This document shows positions 7,041 to 14,605 of a stretch of 41,589 nucleotides of DNA, in pieces (position 1 is the first letter of the stretch; every line of letters starts with the position of its first letter). Origin of the DNA: Pseudoalteromonas byunsanensis (GTDB taxonomy: Bacteria; Pseudomonadota; Gammaproteobacteria; Enterobacterales; Alteromonadaceae). The stretch lies in NCBI RefSeq assembly GCF_001854475.1, contig NZ_MNAN01000028.1, forward strand, positions 1-41,589. The letters are read 5' to 3'. The notes beneath the pieces were generated by a model. It was given only the letters and a program-made list of their open reading frames with translations. It was not told the origin of the DNA and searched no databases. A program made the position numbers and the translations under genes.

Positions 7041-9326
7041 GTGAAGTTATATTTTTATTCTCTCATGATATTAGTCTTTTCAACTAATGTCTTTGCTAGC
7101 ACCCCACCTCCAAATATCCCCCTGAATGTTAAAACGATATTAAGCACAACAGGTTCATATTCAATCAGTTGGGGGAGTGCTAGCGGTGCAACGTATTACA
7201 AGTTTTGGGAAAAGTTTGATGGGCGTTGGAGCTTAATCAATGGCAATGTGCGCAGCACATCTTACCGGGTTTCAGGGCGTCAAACCGGGCGGTATGCTTA
7301 TGTTGTATACGCGTGCAATGCTCATGGTTGTTCTTCAGGATTATTAGCCGAAAGAGCGATAGTAGAGCGTAATCCTAAAACGCCAACTGTCACTACGTCT
7401 TGGCAGCAAAGTCCGATTGATTATGACACAACAGCTACGCTTTCTTGGCGTTCAACAGATGCCAATGCTTGTAAGTTGGATGGTGTATCGGTTGGAACGA
7501 GTGGAAGTAAAAACTATACTCTGACTCGAAGTACATCAAAAACCGTCACATGTACTAATCAATGGGGTAAAAGCGGGTCAGATACAAGTCATATTGGCGT
7601 TAAACCTTCGACTATTCCACGTAATGTAAAAGAATTTACAAGTGAAACAGGCTCTTATACGGTAACATGGGGCGCTGCCAAAGGTGCCACTTATTATGAT
7701 TTATATGAAAAAGCGGATGGCGGCGAATGGAGCCGAATCGCTCAAAAGCTACCAACTTCTCAACTTTCTGATGAAGTGAACGATCGACCCAGTGGTCGAT
7801 ATGTCTATGTTGTGCACGCATGTAATACCCACGGATGTGCCGGTTTACTAACCGCAAAAGTTGTTGTTGATTTAGACAGTCAACCTCCTTCGGTAGAGTT
7901 AAATTGGAGTTCTTCACAAGTAAAGCCTCGCTCTTTTGCCACATTATCATGGAGTTCAAGCAACGCGGATTATTGCACCTTGGATGGTGATGGTGTTGAG
8001 GTTATAGGTACTAAAGTCTATAAAATCACTCAAAAGACGACCAAAATTCTCAGCTGTACAAATGGCAGTAAAACAACGACCAAGTCTGCGACAATAGACC
8101 TTATAGGCTCTGTAGTTGCAGTCCCAGATAAAAGCTTTCTTGCATTTGTTGGAATGAAGTATAACAAGAGCGAGGTACTGAGATCTTGGTGTTCAACCCC
8201 TGGTGTTAGTTTAGGAAATTGCAAACCAGACAATATTAAGCGTGAGTATGGCTGTCAAGACGTAGAGGTTCTTGGTACAGATACGATTAACAACCGACTT
8301 CAAAATGTCACTGACTTTGTTATTTTGCTTACTGGAAACAGCTGCCTAAAAGATTCCGTTGGTTACCATGTCGGTCACTATGACGTATACCTAGATTATG
8401 TTATTCCTGCGCTAAAAGCTATTGCTCAAGCAACAGATAAAGATAAGAAAGTATGGATTTCAACGCCACCAGTCAGAGGCAGTTACCCAGAAAATTGGCA
8501 AATTAAAGACTTTCTAAATCAGCTACGTACTAAAGTCATCGAAGAGCTTGGTACAACCTTTTGGAGTACCCGTGTAAGCGGTATGTATATGTATGAAGAA
8601 GACTTTGACACGGACTATGTTATTAAAGGTGGTAAAGATGAATATGAGAGCTATTCATTAGGTATAAAGTATGCGTGGAATTTAAGAGATGCAATTGATC
8701 TGGAATACAATGAGATATTAGAGGAAGCGATATCACAGTCAAAACTTTCTGGATATGTTCACAAAGACTGGGAAACAAATGAAAAATACCATTCTAATGA
8801 ATATAAAGGCTTGAGATTTGCTCCTTATTTCAACAGTCGTTATAGAACAATATTATATCAACTTAGTAAAAGGCACGGTGTGGTGTTTGATAAAGTAAAC
8901 ATACAACCTAATGTGGTATTGGCGAGGATGCTTGATAATGATAAGGAACATTCAGAATCAAACTTTTATGAAATCAAGCAATATGTTGAAGATCAAGAGA
9001 TAGTTTCTAGCACTCTTAGAGATTTTATTCCTGTTAAACAATATGGAAAAGTCACTCAAATAGGTGTTGATATGGAACTCGATAATGCCTTTGATTTGAC
9101 ATCTGTTGATGAAGATAAAAAGAAGCATCAAAGAGATAGTTACAAAGAGCAAGTGGAAGTGTTCCAAAACTTTGTGGGTAACAGAAGTATACTATTTTAT
9201 ATCGGCCATTCTGATTGGTATATAAAGACACCTGCACTGCTAGATTGTGTGAATGACTTCTACAACGAAAGTACCAAGCTTGACTCGAATGCGAGCTCTG
9301 CTAAGTGCCTAGAAGCTTGGGAGTGA
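7041..9326 (+). CDS. Secreted FnIII/Ig-like multidomain protein with a DUF4855-like C-terminal region
   Basis: An exported protein of 761 residues. GTG 7041 is supported by AAGGA with a 7-base gap. The signal peptide ends about residue 19 (NVFA before STPP). Four beta-sandwich modules alternate: FnIII-like 24-108, Ig-like 112-187, FnIII-like 190-277, Ig-like 281-356. The FnIII pair share TGSY, GATYY and ACNxHGC; the Ig pair share LSWxS and a Cys-x-LDG segment. This implies duplication of a two-domain block. The C-terminal 400 residues contain APYFNS, FDKVNIQPN and GVDMELDN in the order I associate with DUF4855, a presumed TIM-barrel family of unknown, perhaps glycan-related, function. That assignment is tentative. 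It may bind and modify surface or environmental polysaccharide. A hairpin terminator follows the gene. Confidence 0.85.
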   Translation: MKLYFYSLMILVFSTNVFASTPPPNIPLNVKTILSTTGSYSISWGSASGATYYKFWEKFDGRWSLINGNVRSTSYRVSGRQTGRYAYVVYACNAHGCSSGLLAERAIVERNPKTPTVTTSWQQSPIDYDTTATLSWRSTDANACKLDGVSVGTSGSKNYTLTRSTSKTVTCTNQWGKSGSDTSHIGVKPSTIPRNVKEFTSETGSYTVTWGAAKGATYYDLYEKADGGEWSRIAQKLPTSQLSDEVNDRPSGRYVYVVHACNTHGCAGLLTAKVVVDLDSQPPSVELNWSSSQVKPRSFATLSWSSSNADYCTLDGDGVEVIGTKVYKITQKTTKILSCTNGSKTTTKSATIDLIGSVVAVPDKSFLAFVGMKYNKSEVLRSWCSTPGVSLGNCKPDNIKREYGCQDVEVLGTDTINNRLQNVTDFVILLTGNSCLKDSVGYHVGHYDVYLDYVIPALKAIAQATDKDKKVWISTPPVRGSYPENWQIKDFLNQLRTKVIEELGTTFWSTRVSGMYMYEEDFDTDYVIKGGKDEYESYSLGIKYAWNLRDAIDLEYNEILEEAISQSKLSGYVHKDWETNEKYHSNEYKGLRFAPYFNSRYRTILYQLSKRHGVVFDKVNIQPNVVLARMLDNDKEHSESNFYEIKQYVEDQEIVSSTLRDFIPVKQYGKVTQIGVDMELDNAFDLTSVDEDKKKHQRDSYKEQVEVFQNFVGNRSILFYIGHSDWYIKTPALLDCVNDFYNESTKLDSNASSAKCLEAWE

Positions 9327-9879
9327 TAGTAATTTGACTTTTGGAGGAGAGTGCCTTTTAAACTTCACCTTCGATTTCAGGTAAACAGATCAAAAAAAAG
9401 AAAACATGCCATTCGCTTTTAAACGAGTGGCATTTTAGCCGTAATGAACTTTGTTATAATGCTCTTTAGCCCTCGGATCTCGGCTTCAAAAATAGAGATG
9501 CCTTATTATGTTGCAAGTGATTTCGAATAAATTTTCAGGTAACGGATTTGTACTTGTGCAAGTGAAATCTCATTATGCACGTCACCATCTGATATGTGCT
9601 CTACCGTCACCCACAATGCTCTATCCATCAAGGTGTTAACTTTGTAATCAGCTAAGCGCGCAGTGTAGCTTCTAAAACTATACTAAATCATACTAACTCC
9701 CTTACAAATCCAATTAAAAACTAACTGTCGGTTCATCAATCCAAATAGAACAATAATAAAGGCAAGATGTTTTAACATCTTGTTCATGTGCACTTTTTTT
9801 GACAAAATGCATACATAAAAGTACCCTTTATAGGTGCAGTTGCTGCAAATCGAAAAAATGTTATAAAAGGATGTAACGG
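9327..9879. other. Gene-free stretch
   Basis: A 553-base gap. It holds the terminator at 9406-9436. The rest is AT-rich and should contain the promoter of the fibrinogen-domain gene. A minus-strand open frame at 9683-9913 looks unlike a real protein and overlaps the next gene. Confidence 0.5.
9406..9436 (+). terminator. Rho-independent terminator
   Basis: ATGCCATTCG pairs with CGAGTGGCAT (one G-T wobble) and is followed by TTTT. An A-rich run before the hairpin makes it potentially bidirectional. It lies 80 bases after the FnIII/Ig gene. Confidence 0.65.
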
Positions 9880-10836
9880 ATGAAATTAAAAAAAACAGCC
9901 CTAATCGTTCCATTGATGTTTTCTTCTATTTCTTATGCCAATATCGTTGTTGAGGCAACATTAGATAATGTGGATGCAAAAGTAGAAGCCAATGGTGGCC
10001 GAGTAAACTTTGACATGCTTATCAAGAATGAAGGCAATGCTGATGTTAACTTAAGGTACTACGACACGCTGATTTTCCCAAAAGGGGAGTTATATAACCG
10101 CTCTTCGGCAAGCAATATTATGCTATCCGCTGGTACAGCTCTAGAGAAAACTAGACCAAGTGTTGTTGTTCCTGCCGAATTTCCTGCGGGCAAATATAGT
10201 TATGTGCTGTCTGTTTACAACAGAGATACTGGTGAGGTCACTTCGTCTAATTTTTCTTTTTATAAACAGTACTCAGATACTGAAAATACTAGCTGTAGCG
10301 AGATCCTAGCAAATGGGCACAGCAAAGGAAGCGGTGTTTATACAATAAAATCAATGAGCGCAGAGAGTCCATACCAAGTTTATTGTGATATGGAAACCAA
10401 AGGGGGTGGCTGGACACTCGTTGGTATTAAAAGAAGGACACAACCGAATGAAGTGGTTGAAGAGCTAACTTCTCCAGAGCTTGAAGGCGGTGTTATTTCT
10501 GACCAAAAATGGGCTGATTTAAAATATGTTTCTCAAGAAGTGCTGGTGGTTGCGGATACCATTACCGCAGTGCTTGATATGGATGCTTTAAAAAACGCAA
10601 ACTGTAAACCTTTAGCTAAGTCTTTAACAGAAAACCTGCTTGCTCACAATGAGTCTAGTGGCTGTGGTGGTGCAGGGCAGGACTACTCGGTGTTTGGTTC
10701 TAACAAGAGTAATATTGTCGCGGTATACGATTATTCATCCTCTAAATTTATCATAGAAAGAGAAGGCACAGGCTGGGGAAATGCACAAAATGGGCCTTAC
10801 TATAATGGCGAAAAAATGTGGGTATACGTTCGCTAG
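9880..10836 (+). CDS. Secreted protein with a fibrinogen-like C-terminal domain
   Basis: A 318-residue exported protein. The signal peptide runs to about A20 (SISYA before NIVVE). Residues 21-130 look like a beta-sandwich of CARDB-like type. The C-terminal part from about C139 is a fibrinogen-related domain: GVYTIKS, then PYQVYCDMETKGGGWTLVG (about 164-182), and the usual closing GEKMWVYVR. Such domains bind acetylated sugars or other glycans in animals; in marine bacteria a surface-adhesion role is inferred. The start is supported by AAAAGGA with an 8-base gap. The TAG stop is followed in the same frame by 50 sense codons to a TAA at 10987-10989. The stop falls exactly where the family normally ends, so it is probably the real end. 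Confidence 0.85.
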   Translation: MKLKKTALIVPLMFSSISYANIVVEATLDNVDAKVEANGGRVNFDMLIKNEGNADVNLRYYDTLIFPKGELYNRSSASNIMLSAGTALEKTRPSVVVPAEFPAGKYSYVLSVYNRDTGEVTSSNFSFYKQYSDTENTSCSEILANGHSKGSGVYTIKSMSAESPYQVYCDMETKGGGWTLVGIKRRTQPNEVVEELTSPELEGGVISDQKWADLKYVSQEVLVVADTITAVLDMDALKNANCKPLAKSLTENLLAHNESSGCGGAGQDYSVFGSNKSNIVAVYDYSSSKFIIEREGTGWGNAQNGPYYNGEKMWVYVR

Positions 10837-10989
10837 TATGACTTGAGTGGCTGTGAGTCATATCTGTGTGAGAAAGGTTTTTGGACATTGCCACCAAGTC
10901 TAGCTCTTAAAGAAAAGGACAAAGAGGTATACACAAAAATAGGTGAATCAGACCGTATGACTCTTAAATTTGTTAAAACTGCGCTATAA
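10837..10989 (+). pseudogene. In-frame open tail after the fibrinogen-domain gene
   Basis: After TAG 10834-10836 the same frame stays open for 50 codons and ends in TAA. It reads like protein (SGCESYLCEKGFWTLPPS near its start, MTLKFVKTAL at its end). It may be a remnant of another gene, a rare read-through extension, or chance. No start codon with a ribosome site precedes it. Confidence 0.3.
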
Positions 10990-11381
10990 GAAAGTGTGAT
11001 TACTAGCTCAGAGTAAGGTTACCAATAAACTTGCTTGGCGCATCTAACCAGACATAGAAAGGTAACGTCTTGTTGCCTTTCCAATTTGTTTCATATTTTT
11101 ATATCGCACCTTTTTTCTTAGGTACTTAAAACCGCCATACAAAAGTGAGTTAATACAACCTGTTAGACTTCTAACTCAACGATCCTCGTACACCGAAATT
11201 TTCACAACCTATCTATAAACGAAAACAGAGACAATTAACAATACATTATTGTGCGGATACCTTGCTTAGTTGTCGAGTTTAACTATTTTTATATGGCTTA
11301 CAGCCTGCTCAGTTTTTGAGTTGGGGTGAGCGGCTTACTACATCAAAAGTAGTTAAAAATTTCGATAAAGGATTACTTAAC
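10990..11381. other. Gene-free stretch
   Basis: It holds a terminator-like hairpin (11057-11081) and the upstream region of the next gene. A small palindrome GTTAGACTTCTAAC lies at 11162-11175. The frame of the next gene is open from 11316, but that ATG has no ribosome site and would put 22 residues before a signal peptide. Confidence 0.5.
11057..11090 (+). terminator. Probable terminator
   Basis: GAAAGGTAAC (11057-11066) pairs with GTTGCCTTTC (11072-11081) with one G-T wobble. The sequence after it is T-rich but interrupted. Confidence 0.5.
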
Positions 11382-11990
11382 ATGAAAAAAATATATGCAT
11401 TGATAGCATTAACCTGTGCGACGTTTGTCTGTTCATCTGCTTTGGCTCAACAAGGTAACTGTACTTTAAATCTTGTAAAGGAAGATGGAAACTTTTCACC
11501 AGCTGATTATGACGCCAATGGTAGGGCAACATACGACGTAACCATGCCTTTTACCGATGGTTACTATCCAAATCCTTGGACAAGTACTCAGCCCAAACCT
11601 CGGCTGCCATTTAGTAACTGTATTACTTATTTTGGCGTGCCGTACAACGCCAAAATTAATAGTGTTAGTTACAGTTATACGTTTAAAGAAGCTGTATTAG
11701 TGGCTAATTATGAAATTCTGTTAGGCTTTTTTACATCTCAGAATAGGTTTTATAACGAGTCTAAAAGGGGCGGCGGTTTTCCCCGTGGTTCGGGTATACC
11801 TCTCAATGGGGCCAATGTTAGTGCTTTGGTAAATAGCATGCTATTGAGGGATGTAGAGCTTGAGCTAAGAAGTCGCGTCGTAAACCCTGAAATTAACAGT
11901 GATTGCCCTTCGTATATTCCAAGAGACGAATGTAGAACTAAGAACTCTCGCTTAACACACTTTACCGTCAATATAGCTTGGTCAAACTAG
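11382..11990 (+). CDS. Small secreted protein of unknown function
   Basis: A 202-residue protein not recognised as any family. ATG 11382 is chosen because AAGGA lies 9 bases before it and it starts directly with a signal peptide (MKKIYALIALTCATFVCSSA, cleaved near LAQ). The mature part has a few cysteines (GNCTL, SNCITYFG, CPSYIPRDEC) that could form disulfides, and a beta-rich, hydrophilic composition. The C-terminus ends LTHFTVNIAWSN, as in beta-sandwich proteins. It stands alone between two hairpins. It is likely periplasmic or secreted, like its neighbours. Confidence 0.75.
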   Translation: MKKIYALIALTCATFVCSSALAQQGNCTLNLVKEDGNFSPADYDANGRATYDVTMPFTDGYYPNPWTSTQPKPRLPFSNCITYFGVPYNAKINSVSYSYTFKEAVLVANYEILLGFFTSQNRFYNESKRGGGFPRGSGIPLNGANVSALVNSMLLRDVELELRSRVVNPEINSDCPSYIPRDECRTKNSRLTHFTVNIAWSN

Positions 11991-12335
11991 CTGTATTGTC
12001 TTTTATAAATATGTGTTCGATTGATTGAGAAACTAGAGCCTCATAGTTAAATAAATAGTTCAGAGGCTCTTTACCACATAACATGGATATCGATTACTCC
12101 TAATAGAGTGGCCCATGTGCCTAGCTTACGGGCCCCTTCGCAACAAAGAAATCTCAAAGTCATACAAACTCCAAAAAAGCTTCATGAAAAAGGCAACTTA
12201 GCGAAATCGTTCTGACATTTCATATGGTTACCTTTGCGCTCCTGAGTTTTCACTATTTATCTGCATTTAGTCAGTCGGTTAGAGGGTGAATACTTCGATT
12301 AAAACTAAAAAAAAAATGCAGTTTTGGAGAAATAC
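11991..12335. other. Gene-free stretch
   Basis: It holds the hairpin at 12035-12070 and the upstream region of the sphingomyelinase-like gene. Nothing else was recognised. Confidence 0.5.
12035..12073 (+). terminator. Probable terminator
   Basis: AGAGCCTC (12035-12042) pairs perfectly with GAGGCTCT (12063-12070) across a 20-base AT-rich loop, followed by TTTA. The loop is long and the T-tract short. Confidence 0.5.
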
Positions 12336-13334
12336 ATGAAGATGAAGTATGCCCTGACGTGTGCACTAATGTTGTTGAGTACGCAAAGTTTGGCCGAGTC
12401 ACTTAAAGTCATGGCTTATAATATCATGCAATTAAATGTACAGGATTGGGATCAAAGTAACAGAGCACAGCGTCTACCCGCTGTGCTGACAAAGCTCAGT
12501 GACAGCCCAGATGTTATTTTGGTCAGTGAGGTGTTTAGTAGCGATGCGGAACAAGCTTTAGCAAGGCTGTCAAACCTGTACCCTTACCAAACGCCTAATG
12601 TAGGACAAGATTGTAGTGGTCGCGGTTGGGATGCCCTAACGGGTAACTGTTCAAATAGCCCTTTTGTTATTCGTGGCGGGGTGGTTATTCTTTCTAAATA
12701 TCCAATCATCACGCAAAAAGCACATGTGTTTAATAATAGCCTGAGCGGTAGCTGGGATCACCTAGCGAATAAAGGCTTTGCCTATGTGGAGATAGAAAAG
12801 GGCACTCAACGTTATCATTTGGTTGGTACTCACTTACAAGCAACGCATGATGGCGATACAGAGCAAGATCATCGCGTTCGTATGGCACAGCTCAATGAAA
12901 TCCAAACCTTTATTGCGGCTGAAAATATTCCTGCTGATGAAGCGGTTATCATCGGCGGCGATATGAATGTGCAGTGGAGTAAACAGCAAGAAGTGGCTGA
13001 TATGCTTGAAACCGCCCGTGCAGAGTTACACTTTCAAACGCCTCTGATTGGTTCATACTCTGCAAAACATAATTGGTTTACCAAAGCCAACGCTTACTAT
13101 TTTGATTACAGCCTAGACTACAATGACACGTTAGATTATGTGTTTTGGCATCGTGATCATAAACAGCCTAGTAACACCCCGAGTATGATGGTGCGATACC
13201 CCAAAGCAGATAAAAACTGGTATTGGGGCTACTTGCGCGGAAATTGGAATTTAAGTGGCGGCCGCTACTATCATGATGGTTACTACAATGAGTTATCTGA
13301 TCACTACCCAGTGCAGGTGAATCTGGAGTTCTAA
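12336..13334 (+). CDS. Secreted sphingomyelinase C-like phosphodiesterase (EEP fold)
   Basis: A 332-residue exported enzyme of the endonuclease/exonuclease/phosphatase superfamily, closest in layout to bacterial neutral sphingomyelinases, which split sphingomyelin into ceramide and phosphocholine. ATG 12336 is chosen for GGAG 6 bases before it and a signal peptide ending at SLA20. The active-site set is present: N29 (AYNIM), E65 (SEVF), H166 (GTHLQAT), D209/N211 (GGDMNV) and H323 (LSDHYPV). A cysteine pair (DCSGRGW and GNCSN, about 93 and 105) is typical of the secreted subfamily. The substrate is inferred; another phosphodiester is possible. A marine bacterium could use it for phosphate or lipid scavenging or for damage to host cells. 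Confidence 0.85.
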   Translation: MKMKYALTCALMLLSTQSLAESLKVMAYNIMQLNVQDWDQSNRAQRLPAVLTKLSDSPDVILVSEVFSSDAEQALARLSNLYPYQTPNVGQDCSGRGWDALTGNCSNSPFVIRGGVVILSKYPIITQKAHVFNNSLSGSWDHLANKGFAYVEIEKGTQRYHLVGTHLQATHDGDTEQDHRVRMAQLNEIQTFIAAENIPADEAVIIGGDMNVQWSKQQEVADMLETARAELHFQTPLIGSYSAKHNWFTKANAYYFDYSLDYNDTLDYVFWHRDHKQPSNTPSMMVRYPKADKNWYWGYLRGNWNLSGGRYYHDGYYNELSDHYPVQVNLEF

Positions 13335-13345
13335 AACTTGAAGAC

Positions 13346-13380
13346 GAGTGATGTGGTAATACATCGCTCTGTCTGTTTGT
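13346..13380. terminator. Terminator between convergent genes
   Basis: GAGTGATGT (13346-13354) pairs with ACATCGCTC (13361-13369) with one mismatch, followed by T-rich sequence. It sits between the stop codons of the converging genes ending at 13334 and 13389. Confidence 0.55.
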
Positions 13381-13388
13381 ATATTTCT

Positions 13389-14303
13389 TCAATCTACGGC
13401 TTGCAGATTGCTATTTGATGACTTGGGTCGCAGCCTTTCAATCACTGCGGCATCAACCCAATAGATATCACCATCAGAGGAGGGTTCTGTTTCGCCTTTT
13501 TTTAGAATATTTCTGTTAAAAAATAAGTATTTGCCATCAGGGGAAACATAAGCCCCTGCTTCTATCCCCGCGGTATTGATAGGCGCACCTAGGTTAATTG
13601 CTTTTCCCCATGAGTTATCAGGCTGACGAAAGCTAATGTATAAATCCTTGTCCCCATAGCCGTCGTCTTTTTCACTGTCCCAGATAATGTAAGAACCATC
13701 TTGGGCAATAAAGGGGTGTGCTGTCCATTTGCCAGAGTTAATGTTTGCCCCAAGTAATACGGGGTCTTGGCGCTTACCATTTTTTACTTCACTGATACGC
13801 AGTACATCATTATTTTTATAATCATCAAATATATACGTGCCATTAGCCGATGCTGACAGGCGCATAATGCCCCAATCTTGCCTATCAATCTTTGGCCCCA
13901 GACTTTTGACTTGTGACCAGCCACTGCTGGTACGTTGCATATATTTGCTACCTAAATACATGGTATTGCCATCAGGCGATAGGATAGGTCTTCCAATTCT
14001 TGGGCCAATCACAGATTCATGCCATAGGTTATCTATTCTTTTAAATCTAACCAGCCACCACTTTTGCGTGTCGACATCCTTTCTGGAAAAGTAAAACTCT
14101 TGCATGTCTGGTGTGAACGAGCCACTGTAATCTCTGTGTCTCGTAGCAACATAACCAGGAGCGAATACTTTTGGCATCATTCCAGGAGGTGTTTGCCCAA
14201 GGTAGGGGCCTTTTAGTAGTGGTCGCTCACTCTTTGCCAAAGCCTCGCTGTTTGCTATTAGTAAAGAGATTAACAGCATCAAAAAATAACGGTATTGTGT
14301 CAT
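13389..14303 (-). CDS. Exported PD40/TolB-like beta-propeller protein
   Basis: A 304-residue protein with a signal peptide (cleavage near EALA, residues 20-23). It has several PD40-type blades, each with a Ser-Pro-Asp-Gly or similar turn: GSFTPDMQEFYFSR, ILSPDGNTMYLGS, LSASANGTYIF, IAQDGSYIIWDS, YVSPDGKYLFFNR. The blade DGYGDKDLYISFRQ is typical of the WD40-like TolB/OmpA-associated group. The fold serves as a binding platform, and no catalytic motif is seen. The start is supported by AGGA 6 bases before ATG. It converges with the sphingomyelinase-like gene. The binding partner is unknown. Confidence 0.8.
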   Translation of the reverse strand: MTQYRYFLMLLISLLIANSEALAKSERPLLKGPYLGQTPPGMMPKVFAPGYVATRHRDYSGSFTPDMQEFYFSRKDVDTQKWWLVRFKRIDNLWHESVIGPRIGRPILSPDGNTMYLGSKYMQRTSSGWSQVKSLGPKIDRQDWGIMRLSASANGTYIFDDYKNNDVLRISEVKNGKRQDPVLLGANINSGKWTAHPFIAQDGSYIIWDSEKDDGYGDKDLYISFRQPDNSWGKAINLGAPINTAGIEAGAYVSPDGKYLFFNRNILKKGETEPSSDGDIYWVDAAVIERLRPKSSNSNLQAVD

Positions 14304-14605
14304 GATTTATCCTTGTTTTTATGTAGCCCAGCCAAAATAAGCTTGTACAACTCTACCATATGTAAGTTGCTATCTAGATACCTGATGTTGTCATGACTTC
14401 TTGATGATTTCGCTTTGGCTTGGTATTTAACTTTTTGATACTTAAGTTTATTAAGTTGATTTCATATTTTGGTAATACCAGTCGTGATATCGGTCAGTAG
14501 TAGGCGCTTTTAGTGTTTAAGTGAAGCATAATGCGGGGATGGTAATGAGCCTTACCCACATCAGAGCATGGATAAGGCTTTTTTGGATAGCTAACGAGTT
14601 GACAG
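14304..14605. other. Gap between two minus-strand genes
   Basis: A 302-base gap. It holds the hairpin at 14548-14584 next to the DUF5666 gene and, near 14304, the ribosome site and presumed promoter of the PD40 gene. No gene seen. Confidence 0.5.
14548..14584 (+). terminator. Terminator-like hairpin
   Basis: AGCCTTACCC (14548-14557) pairs with GGATAAGGCT (14570-14579) with one mismatch, followed by six T on the plus strand. It lies just beyond the stop of the minus-strand DUF5666 gene, but the T-tract is on the opposite strand, so it is better shaped to stop plus-strand transcription. Confidence 0.55.

Noticed and set aside
9683..9913. Minus-strand open frame of 76 codons
   Set aside because: It overlaps the start and ribosome site of the fibrinogen-domain gene and has no ribosome site or protein-like pattern.
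11316..11381. Upstream ATG of the small secreted protein gene
   Set aside because: No ribosome site, and it would place 22 residues before an otherwise clean signal peptide.
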